From assembly GCA_001310555.1 (NCBI GenBank), contig BAXO01000010.1, positions 1 to 64,000 on the forward strand: a stretch of DNA of 64,000 nt, written 5' to 3'. This document shows positions 1 through 8,950 of the stretch, piece after piece; the stretch's first letter is position 1, and every line of letters starts with the position of its first letter. The notes below the pieces were generated by a model. It was not told where the DNA came from. It saw nothing but the letters and a program-made list of their open reading frames with translations, and did no database searches. A program made the translations under genes and the position numbers. Source of the DNA: Bacillus sp. JCM 19058. GTDB lineage: Bacteria; Bacillota; Bacilli; Bacillales_H; Bacillaceae_D.

Positions 1-1
1 A

Positions 2-1173
2 TTATTTATTTTATTTATTTTTAAAAATAATGTCACAAGTCAAACGATGCTGCAGCTGTTTGCCATTTTTGTGCTTTTTTTTGTGGCATTCCTGTTTTTA
101 AAGGAAAGCATCGACCAGCGATTACGCAGTAGGATTTTTTTCATACCGGGCGTTTTACCAGGAAAGCTTGGCGAAGATGAGCACTTGTTTGCTAAAGAAC
201 AGAGCTTGTCTGTGATTATTAATGTTGTTAAAACCGAGGTTCGCGATGTTCTTGGCATGAAGCATGTCGATGTGAGGCTGGTCAAGGTTCATTTGAAATG
301 CCGCGGCAAGAGGAAGATGGGGAAGGGTTTCAATTCACTCTCGCAACGATTGATCATGTTCGATATATTTTGACAGGAAAAATGTCGAAGCATCGCAAAT
401 TAAATGCTGCTGAGCGGGATTGGCTACAAATTACTTCTGCGTATGTCACGATAAAGCTCGAGAACCTGAAGCAGATCGAGCATATGCTCGAACGATTAAA
501 GCGCTCAGAAACCGAGCAGCAAGAGGAAGAAAAGTGGGTTGAAAAGCTGTTTTTCAAGTGGGCAGAAAAGGAAAGAAGGAATTTAGCCTTCGACCTGCAC
601 GATACGATCCTACAGGAAATGGTTCTGCACCGGCGGCATTTGGAATATCATCGCAAACAAATCGGGCTAGAACATCCTGAAATGGAGGAGAGCGTGCGGA
701 TGCTGGAAAGTAATGTGGAAGATATGATCTCGTCGACGAGGGAAACTTTTCAGGATATGAAGCCGCCGGAGCTACAGGAAAAAGGCTTGAGGAGTCTGTT
801 AGAAGAATTCGTTCAGAAAAAAATTGTCCGCTCTTCTTTCGATATTCAGTTGACATATCAAATTGAGCATTATCTTCATACTGATTTAAGCATTTCGATC
901 CTTAGGGTTATTCAAGAATTAGTGAATAACGGAATTAAACACTCGAACGGAACGGTCATTCGTTTATCATTATTTGAAAAGGACCGGAAAATTAACATTC
1001 AATACGAAGATGACGGGATTGGGTTAAAGGATGAAATGAAACGAAAGGAAAAAGAAGGACATTTGGGACTTTTCGGGATGGAGAAGCGTATAGAGCTATT
1101 GGAAGGTGTATTGGAAATCGATCAGCAGCACGCGCATGGATTAAAAATACATATTTGGCTACCGATAAAGTAG
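2..1173 (+). CDS. comP: ComP-like sensor histidine kinase, C-terminal part (enters from left edge)
   Basis: Membrane sensor kinase that in Bacillus senses the ComX pheromone and phosphorylates ComA. The frame is open from base 2, so the N-terminal membrane part lies outside the window. Two hydrophobic stretches (about 2-110) look like its last membrane helices. The kinase core follows: a HisKA_3 phospho-acceptor motif FDLHD with His at about 598-600, an N-box QELVNNGIKHSNG (about 915-955), and G-box motifs DDGIGL and GLFGMEKR (about 1010-1090). The reading frame changes near 300, consistent with one missing base. comA starts 11 nt after the stop. The family call is firm. The ComP name rests on the partner and on the HPK7-type kinase domain. 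Confidence 0.85.
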
Positions 1174-1184
1174 GTGTATGCTCA

Positions 1185-1832
1185 ATGAAGAGAATTTTAA
1201 TTATCGACGATCATCATGAGGTCGGCGTAGGTACGAAGGAATTGGTCAGCCAGCTTGAGGAAGTAGAGGTGACTTTTCTTCCGAACTCCGCTAATGTGCT
1301 GGAATCCGTAGCGGACCAAGCATATGATTTAATTTTAATCGATCTGCATATGCCCGATCCGAATGGGCTCGTGTTAACAAAGAAAATCAAAAAACAAACA
1401 GAGCATCCCAAAATCGTCATTTATACGGGATTCGACGTAGAGACTCATTTTAATGTAGCGATTGAGGCTGGCGCAGACGGCATTGTCAGCAAAAGCGATA
1501 CATCCGAGCACCTGCTTCAAGTAATATCGGCAGCGTTTAGAGGACAGACCATTATACCAACCAAGCTCCTTCGAAAAATTCGAATCACAGAAACCGCCCC
1601 GAAAAGTAGGAGCGACAAGCAGCTCTTTCTCAGTGAGAGAGAGAAAGTGATCCTGCTTGAAATAGCGAAGGGGAAGACCAATTTTGATATCGCCAATGCA
1701 CTGTTCTTAAGCCAGCGCTCTGTGGAAAGAGAGCTGAGTGAAATTTACGGCAAGCTAAAGGTGTCTTCGCGCAAGGAAGCGGTCAAAAAAGCAAAAAGGG
1801 AGAAATTAATACCGGAAGTGTTTATGAAGTAG
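1185..1832 (+). CDS. comA: ComA-like LuxR-type response regulator
   Basis: DNA-binding response regulator of 215 residues, essentially the length of B. subtilis ComA. The receiver domain starts MKRILIIDDH with acidic residues DD near position 8-9, the phospho-acceptor Asp in LIDLHMPD (about residue 55), and a conserved Lys in VSKSD (about 104-108). The C-terminal LuxR/GerE helix-turn-helix runs from about residue 147 (LSEREKVILLEIAKGK, then IANALFLSQRSVE). I chose the ATG at 1185 rather than an upstream in-frame ATG because it begins exactly at the receiver fold and lies just after the kinase stop. The frame is intact. It should be co-transcribed with comP and control competence or quorum-regulated genes. 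Confidence 0.88.
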   Translation: MKRILIIDDHHEVGVGTKELVSQLEEVEVTFLPNSANVLESVADQAYDLILIDLHMPDPNGLVLTKKIKKQTEHPKIVIYTGFDVETHFNVAIEAGADGIVSKSDTSEHLLQVISAAFRGQTIIPTKLLRKIRITETAPKSRSDKQLFLSEREKVILLEIAKGKTNFDIANALFLSQRSVERELSEIYGKLKVSSRKEAVKKAKREKLIPEVFMK

Positions 1833-2201
1833 GCTTATTTGCCAGCATGCTCCACCTTGCCGAACGGCTCACTGAGCAAGCTTCACCCTACTCCGAGATG
1901 AATCCGAACAATCAAAGTCTAGCTATAGTTAGACGATATTCGTGAGAGATTGTGCAAAAACGGTTAATGCCCATTTCTCAAGATGAAAAAGGCTTGCATC
2001 CTGCTTGAACCATTCAAGGGGACAGCGAGCTTTTTTTCAAAGAAATCATAAAGAAACTATTAATTTTACCAATCTGTAAGTAGGTAGGTATTATGATAGA
2101 AATGGCGCATACCGGTCAATAAAATGCCCATTGTTAGCTAAAATCATGAAAGGAAGCGCTTATGTGTTTCTTGGCGACTAGAGGGGCAATCATGACTTAG
2201 A
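1833..2201. other. Intergenic stretch without a gene
   Basis: No coding frame with a ribosome site is visible on either strand. A weak sigma-A-like pair (TTACCA at 2066-2071, 17-nt spacer, TATTAT at 2089-2094) precedes the sigma-W promoter of the next gene. No convincing terminator for comA was seen. Confidence 0.5.
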
Positions 2202-2227
2202 TGAAACTTTTTCCCCGGGAAGACGTA
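2202..2227 (+). promoter_or_regulatory. Sigma-W promoter of yknWXYZ
   Basis: TGAAAC at 2202-2207 and CGTA at 2224-2227 are separated by exactly 16 nt. This matches the sigma-W consensus of Bacillus (TGAAAC-N16/17-CGTA). It ends 41 nt before the yknW start. The B. subtilis yknWXYZ operon is known to belong to the sigma-W envelope-stress regulon, which agrees. Confidence 0.85.
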
Positions 2228-2268
2228 AGCACTAAAGTGGACGAAAATTCAGACTAGGAGGCAATATC

Positions 2269-2948
2269 TTGTCAAACGAACCTGTGCTAGAAAACGAAAG
2301 TGGTGGAATGAAGAAAAAGCCATCGATTGTTGGAATCATTACAAGTCCAATCGAACAGTTTGAGCGGATTAAGGAGCAGCTAGAGTGTTGTTACCATTAC
2401 TAATCGTAACCGCCTTGTTTGCAATCGGCGCTCTTTTTGCGGTCATGAACATCGATCTTGACGCTTTTGTAGGGGAAGAACTTACGGATCTTGGAGAGGA
2501 CGCTATTACTGTAGAAAGCGTTAAAATCTTTACCCAAATCACGCTGTTTATTACGCTCCTACTAAGTCCGCTTTTTGCGACATTGATTTCAACGGTCGTC
2601 TATTTGATTATTTCGAAGATAATCGGGAGTGAGGTTAGTTTTAAGCAGCTATTTTCGATGAATATTTTTATCGTAACGCTAGGTGCGATCAGCTTACTGT
2701 TTAATGTCGTTATTGCAGTCATTCTTGGGATGGACCCATTATTAACCTTTACTGGATTAGGCATTTATTTTGACGTGACCGATCCGCTTTATTCTTTTGC
2801 GAGCGTTATTGAAGTATTCAGCATTTGGTCACTAATCCTTACTGCGATTGGCTTGCAGCGTGTGGCGGAATTTAAACCTGCAACGGCATGGATTATTACG
2901 CTTGTCTTCACCTTTGGCTCAGCACTAATTAACTTATTAATGTCTTGA
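2269..2948 (+). CDS. yknW: YknW-like Yip1-family membrane protein
   Basis: Integral membrane protein of about 226 residues. Its N-terminus is cytoplasmic and charged, with the phrase GIITSPIEQFERI typical of Yip1-domain proteins. About five hydrophobic helices follow. The start is TTG at 2269, preceded by AGGAGG. A single missing C near 2382 breaks the frame; restoring it gives EQPRVLLPL, the expected family junction. In B. subtilis YknW associates with the YknXYZ exporter and helps protect against the SDP toxin. Here it is first in the same gene order, directly behind a sigma-W promoter. The downstream adaptor gene starts 16 nt after its stop. Confidence 0.85.
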
Positions 2949-2964
2949 ATGCAGGGAGGATTGT

Positions 2965-4100
2965 ATGAATAAGAAAAAAAATAGGGCTCAGCTTATTAAT
3001 TATTGGTGCTATTGCATTGTTTACCACTGTCGCAGTCATCCAATCAAGTGGGGGACGGGGAGGGCCGATTGAGGTTCAAACGGTCTCTCCTTCCATCGAA
3101 TCGCTCTCTTCAGAGCTCATTATTCCTGGCTCTGTTGAGCTGCTTGATGTACAGGTCGTTTATTTGGAGGCTGAAAAAGGCGATCAATACGAGCTGTTAG
3201 TTGAAGATGGAGAAGCAGTTGAGCCTGGCACACCGTTAGTTCAGTATTCGAGCCGTCAGCTCGAACTAGAAAAGGAGCAGCTCGAGTTACAAATTGAAGC
3301 CGGCTATCTACGAATCAACCAAATTGAGAAACAGGAAAAAGACTTAGACAAAAAAGAAGAAGAACTGCGGAAAGAACTTAGTAAAAAAAGAAGCAGAGGA
3401 ATCGGTTAAAGCGGAAAAGGATCAGCTTACATATGAAAAGCGGACGGCGAACCTCGATTTACGACAGCAATTACTACAAAAGGATGAACTAGAGGAGCGG
3501 GAACACGAGCTGACTGTGACGAGTAAAATTGACGGCACCGTGCTCCATACCGATAATGATGCGATTTCAGGGACAGAAGGGACGCCAAGTTCAATTGTAG
3601 AGATTGCGAATAAAGATTCTTTTGAGGTTGAAGGTAAGCTGACGGAGTATGATTCGCTCGTTGTTTCTGAAGGGCTCGAAGTTAAGATTAGCTCCGATGC
3701 TCTACCAGATGAGGAATGGACTGGAACGGTCAGTGATATTGATTTTTTCCCAGATGACGGAGACGCAATGGGCGGGGATAACACGATTGTTAACTATCCG
3801 TTTACCGTCAGCGTCGAATCAGGAAATATCGAACTACTAAAACCAGGCTACCAAATGATTCTTAACGTGATCACGGAGGAAAAGAAGGGCTTGACCGTTC
3901 CGGTGTCAGCAGTGGTCAGCAATGAAGAGGAAAGCTACGTCTACGTAATCGAGGATGGAGCCGCCAAAAAGCGTCAAGTCGAGCTCGGGACCGTTGCGGG
4001 TTCGCTTTCTGAGATTACCTCCGGTGTTGAAGCATCCGATCAAGTCGTTGAAGAAGCCGGATCAGTGTACGATGGGCAGGAAGTGGTATCCATTGATTAA
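2965..4100 (+). CDS. yknX: YknX-like membrane-fusion adaptor (HlyD/MacA family)
   Basis: Periplasmic-adaptor-type protein of about 377 residues, anchored by one N-terminal membrane helix. A biotinyl-lipoyl-like segment follows (GDQYELLVEDGEAVEPGTPL), then a Glu/Lys-rich coiled-coil hairpin (about 3255-3500) and a beta-barrel domain. The start is ATG 2965 with AGGGAGG upstream. The frame is broken twice by one extra A in runs at 2974-2981 (8 A) and 3383-3389 (7 A). Removing one A from each restores a continuous protein. It overlaps the start of the ATPase gene by 8 nt. It links the ATPase/permease pair to export or detoxification of an extracellular peptide, by family knowledge of MacA and YknX. 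Confidence 0.88.
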
Positions 4101-4760
4101 GCTGCAAGAGGTCACAAAGTCATATCAAATTGGGGCAGACATGGTCCCTGTTCTTTCAGATATTCATTTGGAGATCGAAAAGGGCGCTTTTTTTTAGCGA
4201 TAATGGGCCCCTCCGGTTCGGGGAAATCGACATTGATGAATATTATTGGCTGTCTCGATCAACCGACAACCGGTACTTACAGGCTGGAGAACGAGGATAT
4301 CACTCATTTGGATGAAGCCCATTTGGCAAAGCTTCGTAACCGCTCGATCGGTTCATCTTTCAGCAATTTCACTTGCTTCCGCGATTAACAGCACAGGAAA
4401 ACGTTGAACTGCCGATGATCTATGCCGGGATGGCTAAAAAAGAACGGAAGGAACGGGCGCGAGCGTGCTAGAGAAAGTAGGCTTAGCGATCGGATCGATT
4501 ATTTACCCAATTCGCTCTCTGGTGGTCAAAAGCAGCGGGTGGCGATTGCCCGGTCACTCGTTAATGAACCAGCGATTATTTTAGCTGATGAGCCGACCGG
4601 GGCACTGGACACAAAAACGAGCGAATCGATTATGGGGTTGCTGACTGAACTCAATGAGGATGGAACGACGATTGCGATCGTCACGCATGAGCCAGAAATT
4701 GCCGAATATACAGAACGGACCATTTTTGTACGTGATGGAAAAATTGTTGAGCGGCTCTAA
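4093..4760 (+). CDS. yknY: YknY-like ABC transporter ATP-binding protein (MacB/LolD type)
   Basis: ATPase of the MacB/LolD family, about 222 residues when corrected. Walker A is GPSGSGKST (about 4206-4232), the signature is LSGGQKQR (about 4518-4541), and Walker B is [12 protein letters not shown] (about 4576-4611), followed by a THEPE H-loop. The start is TTG 4093, overlapping the adaptor stop; an in-frame ATG at 4072 is the alternative. It is the most damaged gene here. A T run at 4188-4195 is two bases too long, and single bases are missing near 4353, 4466 and 4487. All the restored joints match family sequence, so I read it as functional rather than a pseudogene. Confidence 0.85.
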
Positions 4761-4785
4761 ATTAACATAGAAAGGATTTGCACTA

Positions 4786-5979
4786 ATGAGTCTTTTGGAA
4801 AATATTAAAATGGCAATCAGTTCTATTCGTGCTCATAAAATGCGTTCGATCCTTACGATGCTTGGAATCATTATTGGGGTAGGCGCAGTAATTATTGTTG
4901 TCGCCATTGGTCAGGGCGGTGAAGAAATGCTGAAATCGCAAATTGCCGGAGAAGGCAACACGAGCGAAATCTTTTATTTACCGTCAGAGGAGGAAATACA
5001 GGCGAATCCGAATATTTGGAACGAGGCGGCGTTCACCGCTGATGATGTCCATGAAATAGAAAAAATTGAAGAAGTCTCTAATGTGGTGGCTTACAGCTTA
5101 GAGCAAGGGTCTGTTCGCTATCAGACTGAATCGGCGGACGCATCGGTTCGCGGAATCAATGAAGCTTATCTGAGTGTCAATGAACTGGATATCGCAGAAG
5201 GGGTTTCGTTTCAGACTTCCGATTTTATGAGCGGCAAGCGTGTCGCTTTAATCTCGGGTGAAATTGCAGACGAGCTCTTCCCTAATGAAAGCTCGCTTGG
5301 CCAATTGATTCGGATAGGCAATCAACCGGTAGAAATCATCGGTGTGCTTGAACCGCCGACAGGCCTGTTTACCTTTGAGGTGAAGGAAGTATACATCCCT
5401 TGGCAAACATGGAGAAACATGTATGCAAAAAGCGACTTCAGTCAGGTAACGATTCAAGCGGAAAATCTTGATAGCCTCCAAATTGCCGGTGAGAAAGCGG
5501 CGGCATTGTTAAATGAACGCCATGGTACGACAGAGGCGTACGAAGTCATGAATATGGAAGAAATTGCAGCAGGAATCGGAAATATAACGCGGATCATGAC
5601 AATGATCATTAGCGGAATAGCAGGGATCTCTCTTTTAGTCGGTGGAATCGGGGTCATGAATATTATGCTCGTTTCCGTCACGGAGCGTACGCGTGAAATT
5701 GGCATCCGGAAGTCACTCGGTGCGACGCGTCAACAAATCCTCCAGCAGTTTTTGATCGAAGCGGTCATCCTGACTTTGATCGGCGGGATAATCGGGATCG
5801 GGCTCGGAGCGGGAGTTGCGACCATAGTCTCATACATTGCCGGCTGGCCATCGCTTCTCTCTGTCCCGGTTATTATCGGCGCTTTATTGTTTTCGATGAT
5901 GATCGGCATGATCTTCGGGTTACTTCCAGCGAACAAGGCAGCAAGGTTAAATCCGATCGAGTCTCTCCGTTATGAATAA
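4786..5979 (+). CDS. yknZ: YknZ-like ABC transporter permease (MacB family)
   Basis: Intact 397-residue permease with the MacB layout. It has one N-terminal helix (residues about 20-45, LTMLGIIIGVGAVIIVVAIG), a large extracellular MacB-periplasmic-core domain (about 50-265), and three C-terminal helices of the FtsX fold. The conserved phrase TERTREIGIRKSLGATR lies between helices 2 and 3. It ends with NKAARLNPIESLRYE, a typical family terminus. ATG 4786 has AAAGGA upstream and lies 25 nt after the ATPase stop. Together with YknX and YknY it should form a tripartite-like exporter for toxic peptides in the membrane. Confidence 0.92.
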   Translation: MSLLENIKMAISSIRAHKMRSILTMLGIIIGVGAVIIVVAIGQGGEEMLKSQIAGEGNTSEIFYLPSEEEIQANPNIWNEAAFTADDVHEIEKIEEVSNVVAYSLEQGSVRYQTESADASVRGINEAYLSVNELDIAEGVSFQTSDFMSGKRVALISGEIADELFPNESSLGQLIRIGNQPVEIIGVLEPPTGLFTFEVKEVYIPWQTWRNMYAKSDFSQVTIQAENLDSLQIAGEKAAALLNERHGTTEAYEVMNMEEIAAGIGNITRIMTMIISGIAGISLLVGGIGVMNIMLVSVTERTREIGIRKSLGATRQQILQQFLIEAVILTLIGGIIGIGLGAGVATIVSYIAGWPSLLSVPVIIGALLFSMMIGMIFGLLPANKAARLNPIESLRYE

Positions 5980-6001
5980 CGGAGCCGATGAAGAAGGCAG
6001 A

Positions 6002-6025
6002 GTGGGAGCGATTGACTGCTCCCAC
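6002..6025. terminator. Hairpin between yknZ and sspI (convergent)
   Basis: Perfect 8-bp inverted repeat GTGGGAGC / GCTCCCAC with an 8-nt loop, lying between two convergent genes. No strong T tract follows on either strand, so a bidirectional terminator is likely but not certain. Confidence 0.5.
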
Positions 6026-6036
6026 AAATGCTTTCC

Positions 6037-6244
6037 TTATTGCAGTCCCTCGCTAATTTGATGGCACAGATCGTTTTTTTTGCTGCTCGGATGCTTGATT
6101 CCAGTAGACTTCAAACAAAACCCCTAAGCCAGGCAGCATTTTCTCTTCGCCTTTCTGGATCGCATCAACAATCGTTGCCTCAACCTCTTCTTCACTGCTT
6201 CCTTGAATATTGGACATAATCGCTCCACGCAAATTAAAATTCAT
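6037..6244 (-). CDS. sspI: Small acid-soluble spore protein I
   Basis: Minor small acid-soluble spore protein, 68 residues when corrected. It begins [12 protein letters not shown] and carries the family hallmark [13 protein letters not shown]. The start is ATG (6242-6244, minus strand) with AAAGGAGTG upstream. A T run at 6074-6081 (8 bases) is one too long. With 7 bases the protein ends HQISEGLQ and stops at 6037. The protein is made in the forespore, and a sigma-G-like promoter lies upstream. Its presence shows the organism makes endospores. Confidence 0.92.
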
Positions 6245-6285
6245 TGTTCGCACTCCTTTGCTTCTGGGATTTCTAACTTCGGTCA

Positions 6286-6315
6286 TAGTATGTCGCCAGT
6301 TGCACTAGATTATCA
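6286..6315 (-). promoter_or_regulatory. Sigma-G/sigma-F-type promoter of sspI
   Basis: On the minus strand a -10 CATACTA (6286-6292) matches the forespore consensus CATNNTA. A -35-like TGATAA (6310-6315) stands 17 nt away. The element lies about 42 nt upstream of the sspI start, as expected for a forespore-expressed gene. Confidence 0.6.
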
Positions 6316-6368
6316 CGAAAAAAATCGGTATGATGAAAAAAGAACAGGAAAGCAAAGGAGTATACAGC

Positions 6369-7127
6369 ATGAGACGGATTGACTCACCGAAAAATGATCA
6401 GGTAAAAGCATGGAAGAAGCTGCACACAAGAAAAGGGCGCGAAAAGGAACAGCAATTTTTAATCGAGGGCTTTCATCTGATTGAAGAAGCGATGAAGTCA
6501 TCGATAACGATCGAAACGCTGTTACTAACAGATGAGACGAGCGTTCCTCAATCCTGGCAGCTCAATAAGCTTGACTGTGTGGAGATCAGTCAGTCAGTTA
6601 TGAAGGAAATCAGCGAGACGAAAACGCCTCAAGGAATTGCAGCTGTTTGCCAAATCCCTGCAAAGCCGTCGGTTCAGGTAAACGGTGGCCAATTTTTATT
6701 GATTGACCGTGTCCAAGACCCGGGAAACGTTGGAACGATGATTCGAACAGCTGACGCCGCCGGTTTAACAGCTGTCATTCTCGGCCAGGGCTGCGCTGAC
6801 CTTTATAATAGCAAGGTAATTCGAGCATCACAAGGCTCGCTTTTTCATTTGCCGGTTATTATAGCCGAACTGTCAACGTGGATCGCACATTGCAAAGAAA
6901 CAGGGATCCCGGTATTCGGTACAGCGCTGAAGGGAGCGAGCTCATATTCCGCGATCGAACCACAATCAGACTTTGCATTGCTTGTCGGAAACGAAGGAGA
7001 AGGTGTCACGCCTTCACTTCTCGCAACCTGCGATCAAAACATGTACATTCCGATTTACGGGCAGGCTGAGTCGTTGAACGTTGCCGTGGCGACAGGGATT
7101 TTGCTCTATTATTTGCGTGCAAATTAA
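6369..7127 (+). CDS. ysgA: TrmH/SpoU-family RNA 2'-O-methyltransferase (YsgA-like)
   Basis: SAM-dependent rRNA or tRNA ribose methyltransferase of the SPOUT class, 252 residues, intact. The N-terminal substrate-binding domain contains REKEQQFLIEGFHLIEEA. The C-terminal knot carries motif 1 DRVQDPGNVGTMIRTADAAG, motif 2 VGNEGEGV and motif 3 IPIYGQAESLNVAVA. The ATG at 6369 is preceded by AAAGGAG at good spacing, so the longer upstream frame is discarded. In B. subtilis ysgA lies immediately before pheST with sspI beside it, exactly as here. The modified nucleotide cannot be deduced from sequence. Confidence 0.9.
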   Translation: MRRIDSPKNDQVKAWKKLHTRKGREKEQQFLIEGFHLIEEAMKSSITIETLLLTDETSVPQSWQLNKLDCVEISQSVMKEISETKTPQGIAAVCQIPAKPSVQVNGGQFLLIDRVQDPGNVGTMIRTADAAGLTAVILGQGCADLYNSKVIRASQGSLFHLPVIIAELSTWIAHCKETGIPVFGTALKGASSYSAIEPQSDFALLVGNEGEGVTPSLLATCDQNMYIPIYGQAESLNVAVATGILLYYLRAN

Positions 7128-7170
7128 GCGGCGTTCTTTCTAGCCCCAAAACGTCTCCATGTGGAAGGAA

Positions 7171-7207
7171 GTTCGAGGCGGAGAGCTAAGCTGCCTCGAA
7201 CTATTTT
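7171..7207 (+). terminator. Rho-independent terminator after the methyltransferase gene
   Basis: Perfect 9-bp stem GTTCGAGGC (7171-7179) / GCCTCGAAC (7193-7201) followed by TATTTT. It lies 44 nt after the ysgA stop. Confidence 0.65.
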
Positions 7208-7447
7208 GGACGGGATTGTTCCATTATCGCTTCCCCCTTACAGCGAGAGTCGGAAGCTGTTCGGCTGGCTAAGACGTATACATTTACAGGAAAACGACGA
7301 TACTGTCCTCAAGTTACTATGCAAATTCGATGTGAAACGCTTAATCTTTCTCGATGCTCATAAACTAGCCTCCCGGATGAACAGTGTCCTGAAGAATGGG
7401 TATTTAATGGTTAGAGAAAACGAGCGGACCCATGTGCGAACAAAGGG
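7208..7447. other. Non-coding stretch before the pheST leader
   Basis: A 104-codon plus-strand frame (7161-7475) runs through here. It starts inside the terminator stem, lacks a ribosome site and resembles nothing I know, so I do not call it a gene. Nothing else was seen. Confidence 0.5.
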
Positions 7448-7476
7448 TTGCATCGTTGGCCAAAATTCACTATAAT
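7448..7476 (+). promoter_or_regulatory. Sigma-A promoter of the pheST leader
   Basis: TTGCAT at 7448-7453, a 17-nt spacer and TATAAT at 7471-7476. Transcription would start near 7483, at the 5' end of the T-box leader. Confidence 0.8.
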
Positions 7477-7482
7477 AAAGCA

Positions 7483-7742
7483 AATGAATATGGCAAAATG
7501 CGAGGAAAGAGAGTAGTACGCTTTACCCCACCGTACAGGGAGGAAATGTCATCGACTGAAAGCATTTCTATGGCAGGAAGAGCCGAATTCGCTCTGGAGC
7601 AGGCACCGGAACACAGTTTATTCTGTAAGGTGTTACCGGCGCTCAGCCGTTATCAAAATGAAGTGTGTCATTAGCATTATTGACAAATAAGGGTGGTACC
7701 ACGAGCCATCGTCCCTTGAGCAGGGGGCGGTGGCTCTTTTTG
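7483..7742 (+). promoter_or_regulatory. T-box leader of pheST (Phe specifier UUC)
   Basis: tRNA-sensing riboswitch. The T-box core AGGGTGGTACCACG lies at 7690-7703. The candidate specifier codon TTC (Phe) is at 7588-7590 in a GAA-TTC context, the same context as the CTC specifier of the ilv-leu leader in this window. The terminator helix GAGCCA (7703-7708) / TGGCTC (7731-7736) is followed by TTTTT. Uncharged tRNA-Phe should stabilise the antiterminator and allow pheST transcription. Confidence 0.9.
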
Positions 7743-7901
7743 AGCTTTATGAAAAAAATTGCAGTGAAGCTTCATATTGAGATGGAAGGCAACAGGACGC
7801 GGATGCCCGCAATGCTTTTCATTACCGCCTGCATGATGAGGGAGGAAATAATCCGGCTGCAAACCGTAGCAAAATTATTAGTTTAAAAGGGAGGAATTCA
7901 A

Positions 7902-8949
7902 ATGCGTGAACGGTTAATAGAGCTGCGCGATGAAGCACTGGCTAAAGTTGCAGCAGCAGAAAATACGAAAGCTTTACAGGAAGTTCGCGTTTCATTTTTA
8001 GGAAAAAAAAGGCCCGATTACAGAAGTGCTGCGCGGCATGGGAAAGCTTTCGGCAGAGGAACGGCCGCTCATAGGTCAGATTGCCAATGAGGTTCGCGAT
8101 GCGATAAAAACGCAGCTTGAAGAAAAGGAGAAGACGCTTGAAGCTCAAGCTGTCGAGGAACAGCTAGGCAAGGAACAAATCGATGTAACCTTACCCGGTC
8201 GGCCAGTTTCTGTAGGGTCAAGCCATCCTTTAACCTCGGTCGTCGAAAGCGTGGAGAACACGTTTATCGGTTTAGGGTTTTCTGTTGCCGAAGGGCCTGA
8301 GGTTGAGACGGATTACTATAACTTTGAAGCGTTGAATTTACCGAAAAACCACCCGGCGCGAGATATGCAGGATTCTTTCTATTTCACGGAAGAGCTGTTG
8401 CTACGTACACATACATCCCCTGTTCAGGCACGAACGATGGAGCGTTTTGCAGGAAAAGGCCCAGTAAAAATTATTTGTCCGGGTAAAGTGTTTCGTCGTG
8501 ATGATGACGATGCGACCCACTCCCATCAATTTATGCAAATCGAGGGGTTATATGTTGATCGAGGGGTGCGGATGAGCGATTTGAAAGGCGTTTTGCAGGC
8601 TTTTGTCCAATCGTTCTTTGGTAAGGAGCGCCGTATTCGTTTACGCCCAAGCTTTTTCCCGTTTACCGAGCCTTCGGTTGAGGTCGATGTATCTTGCGGT
8701 ATTTGTGGCGGAGAAGGCTGTCGCATTTGTAAGCAGACGGGCTGGATTGAAATCTTGGGGGCAGGAATGGTTCATCCGAATGTTCTTGAAATGAGCGGAT
8801 TCGACGCTAAGATTTACAGTGGCTTTGCATTTGGAATGGGTGTAGAACGTTTGGCGATGCTGAAATACGACATTGATGATATTCGCCACTTCTATACTAA
8901 TGATGTTCGTTTTCTCACACAATTTAACCGAGCGGAAGGAGGGGAATAA
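7902..8949 (+). CDS. pheS: Phenylalanyl-tRNA synthetase alpha subunit
   Basis: Catalytic alpha subunit of the alpha2-beta2 synthetase that charges tRNA-Phe, about 348 residues. It has an N-terminal coiled coil (to about residue 90) and then class II motifs: motif 2 [20 protein letters not shown] and motif 3 [20 protein letters not shown] four-cysteine cluster, [13 protein letters not shown], lies between them. The start is ATG 7902 with GGGAGG upstream. An A run at 8003-8010 (8 bases) carries one extra base that breaks the frame; with 7 it reads [13 protein letters not shown], the family sequence. pheT begins 1 nt after its stop. Expression is governed by the T-box upstream. Confidence 0.95.
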
Positions 8950-8950
8950 T

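Noticed and set aside
7161..7475. 104-codon plus-strand frame between ysgA and pheS
   Set aside because: It starts within a terminator stem, has no ribosome site, crosses the pheST promoter and matches no family I know.
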